Source: Dyadobacter sp. 676
GTDB lineage: Bacteria; Bacteroidota; Bacteroidia; Cytophagales; Spirosomataceae
Assembly (NCBI RefSeq): GCF_040448675.1
Contig: NZ_CP159289.1
Coordinates: 1,054,001 to 1,118,000 of the forward strand
Direction: 5' to 3'
Length of the DNA: 64,000 nucleotides
Made by a program: the position numbers and the translations under genes. Below are positions 62,730 through 64,000 of the stretch, piece by piece (within the stretch, counting starts at the first letter, position 1; each line of letters starts with the position of its first letter). Below the pieces are notes generated by a model. It saw nothing but the letters and a program-made list of their open reading frames with translations, did no database searches and was not told the DNA's origin.

Positions 62730-63908
62730 TCACCGCTTTGCATATTTCCTGATGCGGTGAAACGTCAGGAAGTTCGCATCGTGATTGTTCCTCGCACCGC
62801 CCAGGCCATCGTCGAATGCGGTCCGGCACACGAAAACGATGTCCCTGCCGTCAAATAGCCAGTCGACATATTGGAAACCGTGACGAACCACATCGGGATG
62901 TCGCAGGAGGATTTCGCGAAAATCCCAGGTGATAAGGTCTTTGGAACTGTATAGCGCGAGCGTATTTCGAATACCCGCAGGTGATTTACCCGCATTCGCT
63001 TTCTTCACTTCCCCGGGGATCAGGTTCGTCAACGTCCAGTACAGTTTTGTTTTAGGATCAAAACGAATGGTGAATTTTTTGCTACCGCCGGGGAAACTGA
63101 TAAAATCCTTATCCGGATCAAAACTGGCCGTTTTCCCATCTTCGCTGATCCTGACAATGGCGGCTTTTTCTTCCAGGGTCGTCCTGTCGTCGACGCGCAA
63201 AACGTCAGCTACCGATCCGTCGGGCATTACCACGGCATTACCTTCAAGCCAGCCGGTAAAGTGACCGTCCAGGTAAGTCGAATCGAAACGCATCACATTG
63301 GTACTAAGCCAATTGGAAGCAATCATCGGATCGGCGCCCAGTGGAATGGACGCTACGAAAGCGCTATAACGCTTGCCCCATTGCTTCGGCGGCCCGGCGG
63401 CGTCTTCGATTGCGCGCCACAACCGGCCGCGGTGCTCGATCAACGGCATTGGCGCGCAATGGTACTCGCCCGCTTTCAGCAGGCCATGCGAGTCGTCGGT
63501 CGGTTCGGTCCAGTTCCGACCGTAGTCGGCGGAGTTCCGGATGATCATGTTACCGTGATGCCGGTCGGTACCAAGCATATAGAGCTTACCCTGATATACG
63601 AACAGCTTTGACCAGAACTGTCCGTTGATTTCCGAAATCTGCTGCCAGCTTTTTCCGCGGTCACGCGAGCGGTACACACGCGAGATGGCGCGCACATGCT
63701 CGTTCGATTTCGGCCCGAAAAAGTCGTGCGATGCGACGTAATCGCCATTCGGCAGGATCGCGATACTCGGAGAGCCGATGTACAGGCCCGAGGCCGCCGG
63801 ACTGTGGGCAATCACCGTACCCGGTACTTGCGTGAAGTCGGGGCTTTGTGCAAACGACTGAACGACAAGGCAAATCAGCGCGGCCGCCCGGCAAAATCGA
63901 TAAATCAT
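62730..63908 (-). CDS. Secreted sialidase-like protein
   Basis: Protein of 392 residues with a signal peptide (about 1-20, FCRAAALICLVVQSFAQ) and a six-bladed beta-propeller. Two Asp-box repeats are visible: SRDRGKSW and SADYGRNW (SxDxGxxW). An RIP-like start is not evident, and the catalytic Tyr/Glu pair is not certain, so it may be an exo-alpha-sialidase-like hydrolase acting on plant or microbial glycans rather than on sialic acid. The start at 63908 is chosen at the signal peptide; the open frame to 63986 is shadow. Confidence 0.75.
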   Translation of the reverse strand: MIYRFCRAAALICLVVQSFAQSPDFTQVPGTVIAHSPAASGLYIGSPSIAILPNGDYVASHDFFGPKSNEHVRAISRVYRSRDRGKSWQQISEINGQFWSKLFVYQGKLYMLGTDRHHGNMIIRNSADYGRNWTEPTDDSHGLLKAGEYHCAPMPLIEHRGRLWRAIEDAAGPPKQWGKRYSAFVASIPLGADPMIASNWLSTNVMRFDSTYLDGHFTGWLEGNAVVMPDGSVADVLRVDDRTTLEEKAAIVRISEDGKTASFDPDKDFISFPGGSKKFTIRFDPKTKLYWTLTNLIPGEVKKANAGKSPAGIRNTLALYSSKDLITWDFREILLRHPDVVRHGFQYVDWLFDGRDIVFVCRTAFDDGLGGARNNHDANFLTFHRIRKYAKR

Positions 63909-64000
63909 TGATGTATTAGCAGTTACATTCCCGATTTTATCATAAGGTTTTAAGTCGGGATTTTTACTGACCGGTTTTAACCGCAAAGCCCCGCAAAGCG

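Noticed and set aside
1..64000. CRISPR array
   Set aside because: No regularly spaced identical repeats with unique spacers were seen; the only tandem array (37023-37092) has 14-bp units without spacers.

Overview
The window looks like chromosome of a Cytophagales bacterium in the Bacteroidota, most likely a Dyadobacter or close Spirosomataceae relative. The signs are TAnnTTTG-type promoters, type IX secretion (T9SS) sorting domains, a hybrid sensor of the Bacteroidota type, DUF4142 and DUF4180 proteins, and moderately high GC except for one AT-richer stretch. No ribosomal RNA, CRISPR array or complete mobile element is visible. Several housekeeping-type genes (accA, TolC, an MFS transporter, an MBL nuclease, a glycosyltransferase) each carry a single indel, mostly in homopolymers, so part of the apparent gene breakage is probably sequence error.

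Layout. 0-5.4 kb: a beta-CASP nuclease, accA, a HAD phosphatase, a site-2-type protease and a phosphotriesterase-like hydrolase. 5.4-14.4 kb: a minus-strand operon encoding a periplasmic adaptor, TolC, a LolD-like ATPase, two FtsX-like permeases, a sigma54-type response regulator and its histidine kinase; a small dispersed repeat fills its gaps. 14.6-17.5 kb: a secreted protein of unknown function, another FtsX-like permease and tRNA-Leu(CAA). 17.5-25.1 kb: an AT-richer island of fragments and broken genes (metzincin protease, T9SS substrates, IS3 OrfA relic, JAB peptidase relic, hybrid sensor lacking its sensor half, beta-lactamase-family fragment) holding one intact T9SS type B surface protein and one lipoprotein.

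25.2-34.6 kb: an MFS transporter, then a two-armed divergent glycan locus with five glycosyltransferases, a GmhB-type heptose phosphatase and a NodU/CmcH-type carbamoyltransferase. 34.6-40.8 kb: oxidoreductases (Gfo/Idh/MocA, two SDRs), small unknown proteins and a membrane-anchored MBL hydrolase. 40.9-51.7 kb: a stress-flavoured block with a tandem-receiver protein, a single receiver, a flavin-dependent oxidoreductase, a trehalose-synthase-like GH13, a phosphoribosyltransferase, DUF4142, a DUF892 ferritin-like protein, large-subunit catalase KatE, a convergent ankyrin protein, an SMR exporter, a Crp-type regulator and DUF4180.

51.8-64 kb: a MurG-like glycosyltransferase, a DMT exporter, an outer-membrane protein operon behind a clear dyad operator, a DJ-1 protein, a SCO-family copper chaperone with a small Cys-rich membrane protein, a TetR-OsmC pair with matching operators at both promoters, an alkyltransferase, an ABC-F ATPase with a leader hairpin, a pirin and a sialidase-like protein.

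The best candidates for new biology are the divergent carbamoyl/heptose glycan locus, the intergenic repeat family confined to the efflux operon, and the regulatory dyads in front of the 54 kb and 58 kb genes.
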